In this document: piece by piece, positions 1-9,296 of the stretch
Numbering within the stretch: the first letter of the stretch is position 1
Layout: each line of letters opens with the position of its first letter
Assembly (NCBI RefSeq): GCF_004959775.1
Contig: NZ_SJZG01000001.1
Coordinates: 372,001 to 436,000, forward strand
From: Agromyces sp. H66
Lineage (GTDB): Bacteria > Actinomycetota > Actinomycetes > Actinomycetales > Microbacteriaceae
Length of the DNA stretch: 64,000 nucleotides
Direction of reading: 5' to 3'
Notes under the pieces: model-generated
What the model was told of the DNA's origin: nothing
The model's input: the letters and a program-made list of their open reading frames with translations, nothing else
Databases searched by the model: none
Position numbers and translations under genes: made by a program

Positions 1-1161
1 TTCGACTGCTTCTGGATGCGCGAGTTCCACTGGACCGACTTCCAGTGGGACCCGGCGGTCTTCCCCGACCCGGAGGGCATGCTCGCGCGGCTGCACGACC
101 GCGGGCTGCGCGTGAGTGCGTGGCTGAACCCGTACATCGCGCAGCGGTCGCGGCTCTTCCGCGAGGGACTCGAGCGCGGGTACCTGGTGCGGCGGCCGGG
201 CGGCTCGGTCTGGCAGTGGGACCTCTGGCAGGCGGGCATGGCGCTCGTCGACTTCACCAACCCCGAGGCGACGCGCTGGTTCCAGGAGCACCTGCGCGGG
301 CTCGTCGCGCAGGGCGTCGACGCGATCAAGACCGACTTCGGCGAGCGGATCCCGATCGACGTGGTCTGGCACGACGGCAGCGACCCCGAGGCGATGCACC
401 ACCGGTACACCCAGCTCTACAACCGGGCGGTGTTCGAGGTGCTCGAGGAGTCGCGCGGCGAGGGCGAGGCCGTGCTGTTCGCGCGGTCGGCGACCGCGGG
501 CGGCCAGTCGATGCCCGTGCACTGGGGCGGCGACAACTCGTCGACGTTCACGTCGATGGCCGAGAGCCTGCGCGGCGGCCTGTCGCTCGCGATGAGCGGC
601 TTCGGCTACTGGAGCCACGACATCGGCGGCTTCGAGGGCGACCCCGACCCGGCCGTGTTCAAGCGCTGGCTCGCGTTCGGGCTGCTCTCGAGCCACTCGC
701 GCCTGCACGGCTCGACGAGCTACCGCGTGCCGTGGGCGTTCGACACGGGCGACGAGGCGCCGGGGCAGTCGGCCGTCGAGGTCGCGCGCACCTTCGCGAA
801 GCTCAAGGCGTCGCTGCGGCCGTACCTCGTGGCCGCGGGCGAGGAGGCGCACCGCACCGGCACGCCCGTGATGCGGCCCATGCAGCTGGCGTTCCCTTCG
901 GACGCTGCGGTCGCCCACCTGGACCGGCAGTACCTGCTGGGACCAGACCTGCTCGTCGCGCCGGTGTTCTCGGCGTCGGGCGACGTGGAGTACTACCTGC
1001 CTGAGGGGCGCTGGACGAACTGGTTCACGCGCGAGACCGTCGAGGGCGGCGCCTGGCGCCGTGAGCGCCATGGGTTCGACACCGTGCCGCTGTGGATCCG
1101 GGGCGGAGCGCTGATCCCGGTCGTCGACGCCGCCGGCGTCGCGGGCGAGGTGCGTGGCTGA
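1..1161 (+). CDS. Alpha-xylosidase, GH31 (5' end outside window)
   Basis: C-terminal 386 residues of a glycoside hydrolase family 31 enzyme; the reading frame is open from base 1, so the true start lies upstream. The segment KTDFGERIP holds the GH31 nucleophile Asp (codon 334-336), and HWGGDNSSTFTSMAESLRGG holds the acid/base Asp (codon 532-534). Both blocks resemble YicI-type alpha-xylosidases, which remove alpha-linked xylose from xyloglucan oligosaccharides. There is no signal peptide in the visible part, so cytoplasmic action is likely. The downstream LacI regulator and the facing ABC importer with a GH3 enzyme suggest joint use of imported hemicellulose oligosaccharides. Family certain; xylosidase versus glucosidase specificity inferred from motif resemblance. 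Confidence 0.9.
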   Translation, partial: FDCFWMREFHWTDFQWDPAVFPDPEGMLARLHDRGLRVSAWLNPYIAQRSRLFREGLERGYLVRRPGGSVWQWDLWQAGMALVDFTNPEATRWFQEHLRGLVAQGVDAIKTDFGERIPIDVVWHDGSDPEAMHHRYTQLYNRAVFEVLEESRGEGEAVLFARSATAGGQSMPVHWGGDNSSTFTSMAESLRGGLSLAMSGFGYWSHDIGGFEGDPDPAVFKRWLAFGLLSSHSRLHGSTSYRVPWAFDTGDEAPGQSAVEVARTFAKLKASLRPYLVAAGEEAHRTGTPVMRPMQLAFPSDAAVAHLDRQYLLGPDLLVAPVFSASGDVEYYLPEGRWTNWFTRETVEGGAWRRERHGFDTVPLWIRGGALIPVVDAAGVAGEVRG

Positions 1162-1326
1162 CCGATGAGCACCGACGCAACCCCCGACTCCCGCAACACC
1201 CTCGCGACGGCGATCTCGCCGCGATCCGCCAGCCGCTCGACGTCTGGGCGTCGACGACTTCTCCACCGTGACGGTGCGCCGGTGCCTCGCCGAGCTCATC
1301 CGCTCCCGACGCATCCCCGTCGGGAG

Positions 1327-1346
1327 TTTCGGCGCTAGCATCGAAA
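1327..1346. promoter_or_regulatory. Operator-like inverted repeat over a leaderless promoter
   Basis: TTTCG and CGAAA separated by 10 bp enclose the -10 box TAGCAT (1336-1341), which lies 6 nt before the ATG of the LacI gene. This is the geometry of an autoregulated leaderless promoter. A site of the same form lies at 9304-9323, in front of the sugar-binding-protein operon. Confidence 0.55.
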
Positions 1347-1347
1347 C

Positions 1348-2376
1348 ATGGAAACGGATGCCGCACCCGAGCGCGTGACGCTCGCACTCGTCGCCGAGGA
1401 GGCGGGCGTCTCGCTCTCCACGATCTCGAAGGTGCTGAACGGCCGGGCGGATGTCGCGGCGGCGACCCGCGCACGCGTCGAGGGGCTCCTGCAGCATCAC
1501 GGGTACGAGCGGCGCGGCGCCCGTGCCCAGCCGAAGGCGGAGCTCATCGAACTCGTCTTCCACGAACTCGACAGCGTGTGGTCGATGGAGGTCATCGCGG
1601 GCGTCGAGGCCGTCGCGAAGGAGCACGGACTCAGCGTGGTGCTGACGGTCAGCGGCAGCCGGCACGCGCCCGATCCCGATTGGATCGAGGCGGTCATGCG
1701 CCGACGTCCCGTCGGCGTCGTGCTGGTCTTCTCCGACCTCGCGCCCGAGTACCGCGAGCGGCTGCGCTCCCGGGCCATCCCGTTCGTCATCGTCGACCCC
1801 GCGGGCGACCCGTCGCCCGACGCTCCGTCGGTCGGCTCCGCCAACTGGTCGGGCGGGCTCATGGCCACCCGCCACCTCATCGAGCTCGGGCACCGGCGCA
1901 TCGCCGCGATCACGGGTCCCGAGGACATGATGTGCTCCCTCGCCCGCCTCGACGGGCTGCGCTCGGCGATGAACTCCGCCGGGCTCGAGATCCGGCCCGA
2001 CTGGATCCGCTTCGGCGACTTCCACATGAGCGGCGGGCGCGACCACGCGCGCGAGCTCCTCTCCTCGCCCGACCGCCCGACCGCGATCTTCGCGGGCAGC
2101 GACCTCCAGGCGCTCGGCGTCATCGAGGCGGCGCGGACGCTCGGCCTCCGGGTGCCCGAGGATGTCTCGATCGTCGGCTACGACGACATTCCGCTGGCGC
2201 AGTGGATGACGCCGCGGCTCACGACCGTGCACCAGCCGCTCCGGCGCATGGGCGAGGAGGCGACCCGGCTCGCCATCCGGATGAGCGAGGGATCGGTGGG
2301 TGCGACACCGCGCATGGACCTCGCGACGAGCCTCGTCGTGCGCGACAGCACGGCGCCGCCCCCGACCGACTCCTGA
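1348..2376 (+). CDS. LacI-family transcriptional regulator
   Basis: 342-residue regulator. An N-terminal LacI helix-turn-helix (LALVAEEAGVSLSTISKVLNG, residues about 12-32) is followed by a periplasmic-binding-protein-like ligand domain with the family's C-terminal block DVSIVGYDDIPLAQWMTPRLTTV. Such proteins bind palindromic operators and release them when a sugar is bound. The ATG at 1348 has no ribosome-binding site but has TAGCAT 6 nt upstream, so the mRNA is probably leaderless. It follows the GH31 gene by 186 bp. The palindrome over its promoter resembles one in front of the binding-protein gene at 9288, suggesting it controls itself and that operon. Ligand unknown; an oligosaccharide is likely. 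Confidence 0.93.
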   Translation: METDAAPERVTLALVAEEAGVSLSTISKVLNGRADVAAATRARVEGLLQHHGYERRGARAQPKAELIELVFHELDSVWSMEVIAGVEAVAKEHGLSVVLTVSGSRHAPDPDWIEAVMRRRPVGVVLVFSDLAPEYRERLRSRAIPFVIVDPAGDPSPDAPSVGSANWSGGLMATRHLIELGHRRIAAITGPEDMMCSLARLDGLRSAMNSAGLEIRPDWIRFGDFHMSGGRDHARELLSSPDRPTAIFAGSDLQALGVIEAARTLGLRVPEDVSIVGYDDIPLAQWMTPRLTTVHQPLRRMGEEATRLAIRMSEGSVGATPRMDLATSLVVRDSTAPPPTDS

Positions 2377-2477
2377 CCGACGGTGACCGGCCCGCACCGC
2401 CGCCGCCGACGACCGAACCCCGGCCGCCCATGTTCGAGCCCCGATCGGGGATATTGACGCCGACCACAGGGGGAGGG

Positions 2478-3695
2478 ATGCTGAGGCGTCCCGCAACGAC
2501 GGGCATTCGGGAGGCGATCGACATGGCCATGTCCGCACGAGCCGTCGCGGCGAAGGGGTCGGTCGACACGGTCACGACGTTCTTCTCGAGCATCCAGGAC
2601 GCGGCGGGCGACCCCGACGCGCTCGATTTCACGTTCGGCAACCCGCACGAGATGGCACTCCCGGGGCTCACGAACGCGATGCGCGCGCAGCTCGAGCCGC
2701 GGTCGGTCGACTGGTTCGCCTACAAGACCAACGAGCGACCCGCCCAGGAGGCCGTTTCCGCCGGCCTGCGCACCGAACTCGCCCTCGACTTCGAACCCGA
2801 CGACATCGCGATGACGCAGGGCGCCTTCGGCGCGATCTCCCTCGCGCTCGCGATGCTCGCGGACGCCGGCGACGAGGTCGTCATTCCCGTGCCGGGCTGG
2901 TTCTGCTACGCGCCCATGCTCCACGCGGTGAACCTCGTGCCCGTCGGGGCCGCACTCGACCCCGTCGACTTCTCCCTCGACCTCGACGCGATCGCCCGTT
3001 CGCTCACCCCGCGCACCCGGGTGGTCATCGTGAACTCGCCGGCCAATCCCACGGGACGCGTCTATCCGAAGGAGACGTGGGACGCGCTCGCCGAACTCCT
3101 CGACGAGACATCCAGGCGACACGGGCGGCGCATCTGGATCCTCTCGGACGAGCCGTACCGCCGCATCCGATTCGACGGCATCGGCTTCACGACACCCGCG
3201 GCCTCCTACCCGTGGACGGTCATCGACTACAGCTACGGCAAGGTCCTGCTGGCCCCCGGGCAGCGCCTCGGATACCTCGCCCTCTCGCCACTGCTCCCGA
3301 GCGCGGAGCGCGCAGAACTCAGGGCCGCCCTCATGCCGCTGCAGCTCGCGATCGGCTGGGGATTCCCGGATGCGCTCATGCAGTACTCCGTCCCCGCCCT
3401 CGAGGGCGTGTCCATCGACGTGGCGGAACTCACCCGCCGGCGGGATCGCCTCTACGGCGCGCTGCGGGACGCCGGATACACGCTCACCCGGCCCGAGGGC
3501 ACGTTCTACCTCTGGGGCCGGGCGCCCGGGGGCGACGGCGCGGCGTTCTGCGCGGCGCTCGCCGCCCGCGGCGTGTACCTCATGCCGGGCACGCTGTTCG
3601 ACCAGCCCGAGCACTTCCGCATCTCGCTCACCCCGACGATGGACATGATCGAGCGCGCCCTCCCGACCCTCGTCGAGGCCGGCGAGCCGGGTTAG
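2478..3695 (+). CDS. PLP-dependent aminotransferase, class I/II
   Basis: 405-residue fold-type I aminotransferase. The Schiff-base lysine is K255 in SYGKVLLAPGQRLGYLA. Other family marks are the NPTG segment (VNSPANPTGRVYP) and the aspartate of SDEPYRRI. The C-terminal half contains RISLTPTMDMIERALPTL, whose arginine would bind the substrate carboxylate. I chose the ATG at 2478, directly after a GGGGGAGGG run, because the residues that follow (TTGIREAIDMA) look like a normal N terminus; the ATG at 2523, with GGGAGG about 9 nt upstream, is the alternative. It overlaps the GH3 gene tail to tail by 4 bp. Substrate not recognisable, and no pathway link to the sugar genes is evident. Confidence 0.88.
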   Translation: MLRRPATTGIREAIDMAMSARAVAAKGSVDTVTTFFSSIQDAAGDPDALDFTFGNPHEMALPGLTNAMRAQLEPRSVDWFAYKTNERPAQEAVSAGLRTELALDFEPDDIAMTQGAFGAISLALAMLADAGDEVVIPVPGWFCYAPMLHAVNLVPVGAALDPVDFSLDLDAIARSLTPRTRVVIVNSPANPTGRVYPKETWDALAELLDETSRRHGRRIWILSDEPYRRIRFDGIGFTTPAASYPWTVIDYSYGKVLLAPGQRLGYLALSPLLPSAERAELRAALMPLQLAIGWGFPDALMQYSVPALEGVSIDVAELTRRRDRLYGALRDAGYTLTRPEGTFYLWGRAPGGDGAAFCAALAARGVYLMPGTLFDQPEHFRISLTPTMDMIERALPTLVEAGEPG

Positions 3696-6070
3696 TCCAC
3701 GGACACGATCGCGACGTCGGGGTGCAGCCGCCGGGTGTGATCCACCCTGCGCGTCGCGCCGACCAGCCGCACCGTGTGCGCGAACGGCAGGTCGCCGCTC
3801 GAGCGGCCGGCGCTCAGCACGATCTCGCCGGGCTCCACGATCCGCTCGCCCGAGCGTCCCGTGAACGACGCGAGTTCGGCCGGAACCGTGAAGCGCACCT
3901 CGGCCTCCTCGCCGGGCCCGAGCTCGACCCTCGTGTAGCCGATGAGACGTTGCACGGGTCGCACGACCGACGCCACCGGGTCGTGCAGGTAGAGCTGCAC
4001 GACCTCGGTGCCGGCACGGTCGCCCGAGTTTCGCAGCCGCAGGCGCACGTTCGCCTCGCCGTCGACGCCGATCTCATCCTCGTCGCCAGTGAACGACTCC
4101 CACTCGAACGCCGAGTAGCCGAGGCCGTGGCCGAACGGGAAGGCCGGCGTCGGGTCCACGTTCGACACGCCGTTCGCCCGCGCGAGCGGCGCCGCGAGGT
4201 AGGTGGTGGGCTGCGAGCCCGGCGTCGCGGGGATCGACACCGGCAGGCGACCGCTCGGGTTCACGCGTCCGCTCAGGACGCCCGCGATCGCCGGTGCGCC
4301 CTCCTCGCCGGCGAAGAACGCCTGCACGATGGCCGCGGCATCCGTCACGGCGCGACCGAGGGCGTACGGCCGCCCGGTGAGCAGCGTCACGACGGTCGGG
4401 GTTCCCGTCGCAAGCACGGCGTCGACGAGCTCCTGCTGCGCGCCGGGCAGGTCGAGTGCCTCCGCGTCGCAGCCCTCGCCGCTCGTGCCGCGGCCGAAGA
4501 GGCCGGCGCGGTCGCCGAGTGCGAGGATCACGACGTCGGCGGATGCCGCGAGCGCCGCGGCATCCGCGATGCCCTCGGTCTCACCGCCGTCGACCGACGT
4601 GCCCGTGGCGTGACGGATGTCACTGCCCGGGAACTCCGCCCGGAGCGCCTCGAGCAGCGTCGGGATCTCGATGCCCATGGCGACGCCGGGGTGCTGCACG
4701 ACGACGTGCGCGGGGAACGAGTAGCAGCCGAGCATGGCGTACGGGTCGTCGGCGTTCGGGCCGATGACCGCGATCGTGCGAGGAGAAGATGGCGCGATCG
4801 GCAGCGTGCCGTCGTTCTTCGCGAGCACCACCGCCTCCTCGGCGAGCCGCGCCGCCAGCGCGCGGTTCTCCGGGGAGTCGAGGTCGATGCGGCCGCGGAG
4901 CGCGTCGGCGTCCGTGACCCCGACGCCCTCGAGGGCGCTCGGCACCGGCGACCAGTCGGCATCGAGCATGCCGAGTTCCGCCTTCTGGCGGAGCACCCGG
5001 CGCAGCGCCGTGTCGATGGTCGACTCCGCCACGGCGCCGGCCTCGACCGCTCGGCGCAGCGGCTCGCCGAACGTCTTCACCGTCGGCAGCTCGACATCGA
5101 TGCCCGCCTCGAGCGCCGCCCCCGCGGCATCCGCCCACGACTCGGCCGTGCCGTGCAGGAGCTTCAGGAACGCGATCGTGAAGTAGTCGGCGACGACCGT
5201 GCCCTCGAAGCCCCACGTGTCGCGGAGGAGCTCCGTGAGCAGGGTGCGGTCGGCGGCCGTGGGCACGCCGTCGAGGTCGGTGTACGCGTTCATGACGCTG
5301 CGCGGGCCGCCCTCGCGCACGGCCATCTCGAACGGCGGCAGCAGCACGTCGGCGAGTTCGCGCGGTCCGACCGACACGGGCGCGAGGTTGCGTCCGCCCT
5401 TCGAGGCCGAGTAGCCGACGAAGTGCTTCAGCGTCGCGATGACCCCGGATGCCTCGAGCCCGCGCACGTACGCGGTGCCGATCGTGCCGACCAGGTACGG
5501 GTCCTCGCCGATGGTCTCCTCGGTGCGGCCCCACCGGGCGTCGCGCACGACGTCGAGCACGGGGGCGAGGCCCTGGTGCACGCCCACCGATCGCATGTCG
5601 GCGCCGATGCGCCGTGACATCCGCTCGACGAGCTCGGGGTCGAACGTCGCCCCCCACGACAGGGGGACCGGGTAGGCGGTCGCGCCCCAGGCGGCGAAGC
5701 CCGCGAGGCACTCCTCGTGCGCGAGGGCCGGAATGCCGAAGCGGTTCGCCGCGACGATGCGCTCCTGGGTGCGCACGAGGGAGAGCGCGCCGGAGGCGGC
5801 ATCGATGGGTGCCGTGCCGAACTGGCGCGTGAGCTGACCGAGGCCCGAGGGGAGCAGCCCGTCGAGGTCGATGTGATCGTCCATCTCGTGCTGGTGCGGC
5901 GCGACGTCGGCGCCGCCGTCGTCGGATGCCCCGACCCACACGCCGTAGAGCTGGGCGAGCTTCTCGTCGAGGGTCATCTCGGCCACGAGCGCGTCGACGC
6001 GCTCGTCGACCGGCCGGGCGGCGTCTTGCCAGGGCCGGATGTCGCGTGCGGCAGCGAGTTCCTGCGTCAT
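3692..6070 (-). CDS. Beta-glucosidase/beta-xylosidase, GH3
   Basis: 792-residue glycoside hydrolase family 3 protein. The N-terminal TIM-barrel domain carries the KHF substrate-binding motif (215-217) and the nucleophile D295 in TVVADYF. A C-terminal alpha/beta sandwich (from about residue 370) and a fibronectin-III-like domain (LRNSGDRAGTEVVQLYL onwards) follow, as in BglB/XylB-type enzymes. There is no signal peptide, so it probably cleaves oligosaccharides brought in by the two permeases encoded just upstream. The start overlaps the permease stop as ATGA (6067-6070), giving translational coupling as the last gene of the operon. The DY in place of the common DW after the nucleophile is a variant. 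GH3 certain; glucose versus xylose specificity cannot be read from sequence. Confidence 0.93.
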   Translation of the reverse strand: MTQELAAARDIRPWQDAARPVDERVDALVAEMTLDEKLAQLYGVWVGASDDGGADVAPHQHEMDDHIDLDGLLPSGLGQLTRQFGTAPIDAASGALSLVRTQERIVAANRFGIPALAHEECLAGFAAWGATAYPVPLSWGATFDPELVERMSRRIGADMRSVGVHQGLAPVLDVVRDARWGRTEETIGEDPYLVGTIGTAYVRGLEASGVIATLKHFVGYSASKGGRNLAPVSVGPRELADVLLPPFEMAVREGGPRSVMNAYTDLDGVPTAADRTLLTELLRDTWGFEGTVVADYFTIAFLKLLHGTAESWADAAGAALEAGIDVELPTVKTFGEPLRRAVEAGAVAESTIDTALRRVLRQKAELGMLDADWSPVPSALEGVGVTDADALRGRIDLDSPENRALAARLAEEAVVLAKNDGTLPIAPSSPRTIAVIGPNADDPYAMLGCYSFPAHVVVQHPGVAMGIEIPTLLEALRAEFPGSDIRHATGTSVDGGETEGIADAAALAASADVVILALGDRAGLFGRGTSGEGCDAEALDLPGAQQELVDAVLATGTPTVVTLLTGRPYALGRAVTDAAAIVQAFFAGEEGAPAIAGVLSGRVNPSGRLPVSIPATPGSQPTTYLAAPLARANGVSNVDPTPAFPFGHGLGYSAFEWESFTGDEDEIGVDGEANVRLRLRNSGDRAGTEVVQLYLHDPVASVVRPVQRLIGYTRVELGPGEEAEVRFTVPAELASFTGRSGERIVEPGEIVLSAGRSSGDLPFAHTVRLVGATRRVDHTRRLHPDVAIVSVD

Positions 6071-6957
6071 CCCTTCACCGCCCCGGTCAGGCCGCCGACG
6101 ATCCGGCGCTCGAACACGCTGAAGAAGATGAGCGCTGGGATCATCGACAGCGAGGTGAACGCGAGCACCTTCGCCGTGTCGACGGAGTACTCGGAGGAGA
6201 ACGCCTGCACGCCGAGCGGCAACGTGAAGGCCGCCTGGTCGTTGAGGATGAACAGCGGGAGCAGATAGCTGTTCCAGCTTCCGACGAACGCGAGGATGCC
6301 GACGGTCACCACGCCCGGGATCGAGAGCGGGAGCACCATTCGCCAGAAGAAGCCAAGTCGGCTGCAGCCGTCGATCGCGGCCGCCTCCTGGATCTCCTCG
6401 GGGATCGCGCGCAGGAACGGCACCAGGATGATGATCGTCACGGGGAGCGCGAACGCGATCTGCGGGAGGATGACGCCGCCGAGCGAGTTCATGAGGCCGA
6501 GCGAGCGCACCACGATGTACAGGGGCGTGATCGCCACCGTGAGCGGGAACATCAGGCCGGCGGCGAAGAGGGCGTACAGCGCCCCGCGCCCGGCGAAGCG
6601 GTAGCGCGCCAGGACGAAGCTCGCCATCAGGCCGAGCACGATGACACCGAACGTGGTGGCGAGGCCGACGATGGTGGAGTTCAGCACCTCGCGCCAGAAC
6701 ACGTCGCCGGTCAGCACGTCGAGGTAGTTCACGGAGACCCAGGGGTCGGGCATCCCCGACGGGTCCACGGTGATCTGCGAGTTCGTGCGGAAGCCGCCGA
6801 TGATGATGTACGCGATCGGCACGAGCATCACGCCGATCACGAGCACGGCGACGAGGTAGACGATCGGGCTCGCGGCCCGGAGGCGCGGCGACGTCGATCG
6901 CCGGCCGCGTCCGTCGACGGGGAGCACCGCGGCCGCGGTCTCGGGGTAGGCGGTCAT
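6067..6957 (-). CDS. Sugar ABC transporter permease, MalG/AraQ type
   Basis: 296-residue inner-membrane permease with six predicted transmembrane segments. The first is IVYLVAVLVIGVMLVPIAYI; the EAA loop that docks the ATPase is EEIQEAAAIDGCSRLGFFWR. This is the second permease of a CUT1 oligosaccharide importer. It is third in the operon binding protein - permease - permease - GH3, overlapping the preceding gene and the following one by 4 bp each (ATGA). No ATPase gene is nearby; CUT1 systems of Gram-positives often share one MsiK-type ATPase encoded elsewhere. Confidence 0.94.
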   Translation of the reverse strand: MTAYPETAAAVLPVDGRGRRSTSPRLRAASPIVYLVAVLVIGVMLVPIAYIIIGGFRTNSQITVDPSGMPDPWVSVNYLDVLTGDVFWREVLNSTIVGLATTFGVIVLGLMASFVLARYRFAGRGALYALFAAGLMFPLTVAITPLYIVVRSLGLMNSLGGVILPQIAFALPVTIIILVPFLRAIPEEIQEAAAIDGCSRLGFFWRMVLPLSIPGVVTVGILAFVGSWNSYLLPLFILNDQAAFTLPLGVQAFSSEYSVDTAKVLAFTSLSMIPALIFFSVFERRIVGGLTGAVKG

Positions 6958-7985
6958 CGCTGGAACCGGCCCTTCTTCTGGTCTCCGGTGATCGCGCCTT
7001 CGGTGTCGCGTCGGAGGACGAATCGCTGGTAGACGAGTGCCACCACGAGCGAGATGACGAACAGGACGACGGCGACGGCGTTGCCGTAGCCGAAGTTGCC
7101 GGCATTCCTGCCCTCGGACACCATGTATGTCGCCATGGTGGAGGTGCCGGCCGTCGAGGCGACGTACTGGCCCCAGATGATGTACACGAGGTCGAACAGC
7201 TGGAGCGATCCGATGATCGACAGGAAGGCCCAGATCCGGAGCGTCGGGCCCATCAGCGGAAGCGTGATGTGGCGCTGGATCTGCCAGAACGTCGCGCCGT
7301 CGATCGCGGCGGCCTCGTTGAGTTCGTCCGGGATGCCCTGCAGGCCCGCGAGGAAGAGGATCACGGCGAAGCCGATGTACTTCCAGGTGATGATGCCCAT
7401 GAGCGTCCAGATGGCGAGGTCGGGATTGCTCAGCCAGTCCTGGGCCAGGAAGCCGAGGCCCATCTTCTCGAGCAGGTCGTTGACCGCGCCGTTGGTCTGG
7501 AGCATGAGGCTCCAGCCGGTGCCGACCACGACCTCGGCGATCACGTAGGGGACGAAGATGAGGACTCGGATGATCGACTGGCCGCGCATCCGGCGATTGA
7601 GGAGCAGTGCCAGCAGGAACGCCGCGGGCCCCTGGAGGATCAGGGAGAGCACGACGATCGTGAAGTTGTGCAGGACCGCCTCCTGGAAGGCCGGGTCCTG
7701 GAGGATCGTGACGTAGTTCCGGAATCCGATGAAGTCGGTGGGCGGTCCGTAGCCCTTCCAACTGAAGAAGCCGTAGTAGGCGGCCATCACGACCGGGAAG
7801 ATCACCAGGCCGAGAAACACGATCAGGGCGGGGCCGACGAGGAGCGCGATCTCGAGCCTGGCGCCCCAACCGGTGCCGCGACGGCGCCGGGGGGAGGGGG
7901 GCGTCGCCTGGGCGACGCCCCCGTCGTGGTGCGCGGGCCCTGCCGGCACGTCGATCTCCGTCGCAGAGTCCACGCGAGCGGTCAT
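6954..7985 (-). CDS. Sugar ABC transporter permease, MalF type
   Basis: 343-residue permease, first of the pair. A charged N-terminal extension of about 45 residues precedes transmembrane segment LEIALLVGPALIVFLGLVIF; the EAA loop is DELNEAAAIDGATFWQIQRH near the C terminus. I chose the ATG at 7985 because GGAG stands 10 nt upstream and the binding-protein stop is only 7 bp away; an upstream in-frame start would run into that gene. A 12-bp-arm inverted repeat (7897-7922) lies inside the first codons and could form an mRNA hairpin, a plausible way to lower permease output relative to the binding protein. Confidence 0.93.
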   Translation of the reverse strand: MTARVDSATEIDVPAGPAHHDGGVAQATPPSPRRRRGTGWGARLEIALLVGPALIVFLGLVIFPVVMAAYYGFFSWKGYGPPTDFIGFRNYVTILQDPAFQEAVLHNFTIVVLSLILQGPAAFLLALLLNRRMRGQSIIRVLIFVPYVIAEVVVGTGWSLMLQTNGAVNDLLEKMGLGFLAQDWLSNPDLAIWTLMGIITWKYIGFAVILFLAGLQGIPDELNEAAAIDGATFWQIQRHITLPLMGPTLRIWAFLSIIGSLQLFDLVYIIWGQYVASTAGTSTMATYMVSEGRNAGNFGYGNAVAVVLFVISLVVALVYQRFVLRRDTEGAITGDQKKGRFQR

Positions 7986-7992
7986 CGCCGGA

Positions 7993-9288
7993 TCACTCCT
8001 TGGCGGCGGCCGCGTCGACGGCCTCGATGATCTGCTCGGGCGAGCCACTGCCCGCGAGCATGTCGACGACCGCGACGTTCAGCGCGTTGCCGACGTTCTG
8101 CCCGTAGACCGTGTCGAGCCACTGCGACGCGTACGGTGCGGCGTTGTACGCCTCGAGGATCTGCTGGAGGTAGGGCTCGGTGACCGCCTCCTGCGCGACC
8201 GTGTTCACGGGCGGCGCGTTGAACGCCTTGTAGTAGGCCTCCTGCACGGCGGCGGTGCCGATGTAGTTCAGGAAGTCCACGCAGGCGTCGGGGGCGTCCA
8301 CCGAGCACGAGTAGCCGTCGACGCCGCCCATCATCGAGCCGGGCTCGCCCTCGCCGCCGTCGACCTCGGGGAAGGGGAACCACGCCAGGTCGGGCAGCGG
8401 CTTCTGGTCGGGGGTGAGCGAGGCGATCACGCCCGGGTCCCACGCGCCCATGAGCTCCATCGCGGCCTGGTGGTTCGCGACGAGGCCGGCCGAGCTGCCC
8501 GCGCCCTGCTGGGCGGAGGTGGTGAGGAAGCCATCGTTGAAGGGCTCGGTTGCGGCGAAGTCCTGCAGATCCTCGCCCGCGCGGATCCAGCACTCGTCAC
8601 TGAAGTCGCGCTCGTCGGCGGCCTTCGCGAGCGTGTCGGGGCTGCACTCGCGGAGGGCGAACCAGTAGTACCAGTGCGCAGCGGGCCAGGCGTCCTTGGC
8701 GCCGAGCGCGACCGGGGCGACGCCCGAGTCCTTCAGCTTCGCGACGGCGTCGTCGAACTCGTCGATCGTGGTCGGGTTCTCCGTGATGCCGGCCGCGTCG
8801 AACAGGTCCTGGCTGTAGAACATGCCGCCGGGCAGCACCGCGATCGGCATCGCGTAGATCTTGCCGTCGAGGGTGTTCGCCGAGTAGGCGGCGTCCGGGA
8901 TTTCCTCCGCGGCCGGGCCGGCGATGCCGTCGGTGAGGTCCTTGACCTGGCCGGCCTCGACCATGGCGGCCATCTTGCCGCCGCCGCGCTGGAGGAAGAT
9001 GTCCGGTGCGTCGCCCGCGTTGAGTGCCGTCTGGAGCTTGCCGTCGAGGTCCTCGTTCTGGATCGACTGGATGTCGATGGTGACCCCGGGGTTCTCGGCC
9101 TCGAAGTCGGCGACCGTCGACTCCCAGAATTCCTTGCCGGGACCCGTCGAGGCGTTGTGCCAGAACGTCAGTTCGACGTCTCCGCCGTCCTGCGAGTCTC
9201 CGGCACTGCACCCCGCCAGGGCGCCGGCTGCCAGGAGTGCGCTGGCTCCGACCACCGCGATCCTGCCGATGCTGCGTCTGTTCATCAT
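7993..9288 (-). CDS. Sugar ABC transporter substrate-binding lipoprotein
   Basis: 431-residue extracellular solute-binding protein of family 1. A basic N terminus and a hydrophobic stretch end in the lipobox ALAGC at about residue 26, so it should be lipid-anchored outside the membrane. The mature part reads as a normal CUT1 binding protein (VELTFWHNASTGPGKEFWES at its beginning). Tandem ATGs stand at 9288 and 9285; GAGAGG lies 4-7 nt upstream of them. It is the first gene of the four-gene operon behind a strong promoter (9341-9369). Its likely ligands are short glucosides or xylosides, judging by the GH3 and GH31 neighbours; this is inference. Confidence 0.95.
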   Translation of the reverse strand: MMNRRSIGRIAVVGASALLAAGALAGCSAGDSQDGGDVELTFWHNASTGPGKEFWESTVADFEAENPGVTIDIQSIQNEDLDGKLQTALNAGDAPDIFLQRGGGKMAAMVEAGQVKDLTDGIAGPAAEEIPDAAYSANTLDGKIYAMPIAVLPGGMFYSQDLFDAAGITENPTTIDEFDDAVAKLKDSGVAPVALGAKDAWPAAHWYYWFALRECSPDTLAKAADERDFSDECWIRAGEDLQDFAATEPFNDGFLTTSAQQGAGSSAGLVANHQAAMELMGAWDPGVIASLTPDQKPLPDLAWFPFPEVDGGEGEPGSMMGGVDGYSCSVDAPDACVDFLNYIGTAAVQEAYYKAFNAPPVNTVAQEAVTEPYLQQILEAYNAAPYASQWLDTVYGQNVGNALNVAVVDMLAGSGSPEQIIEAVDAAAAKE

Positions 9289-9296
9289 TGAACCTC

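Noticed and set aside
1162-1347. Frame reading LGVDDFSTVTVRRCLAEL between GH31 and lacI
   Set aside because: Plausible-looking but short, without start or family match; at most a decayed fragment, so not annotated.
3077-5617. 846-codon plus-strand open frame over the aminotransferase end and GH3 gene
   Set aside because: Shadow frame of the GH3 gene; no recognisable protein features.
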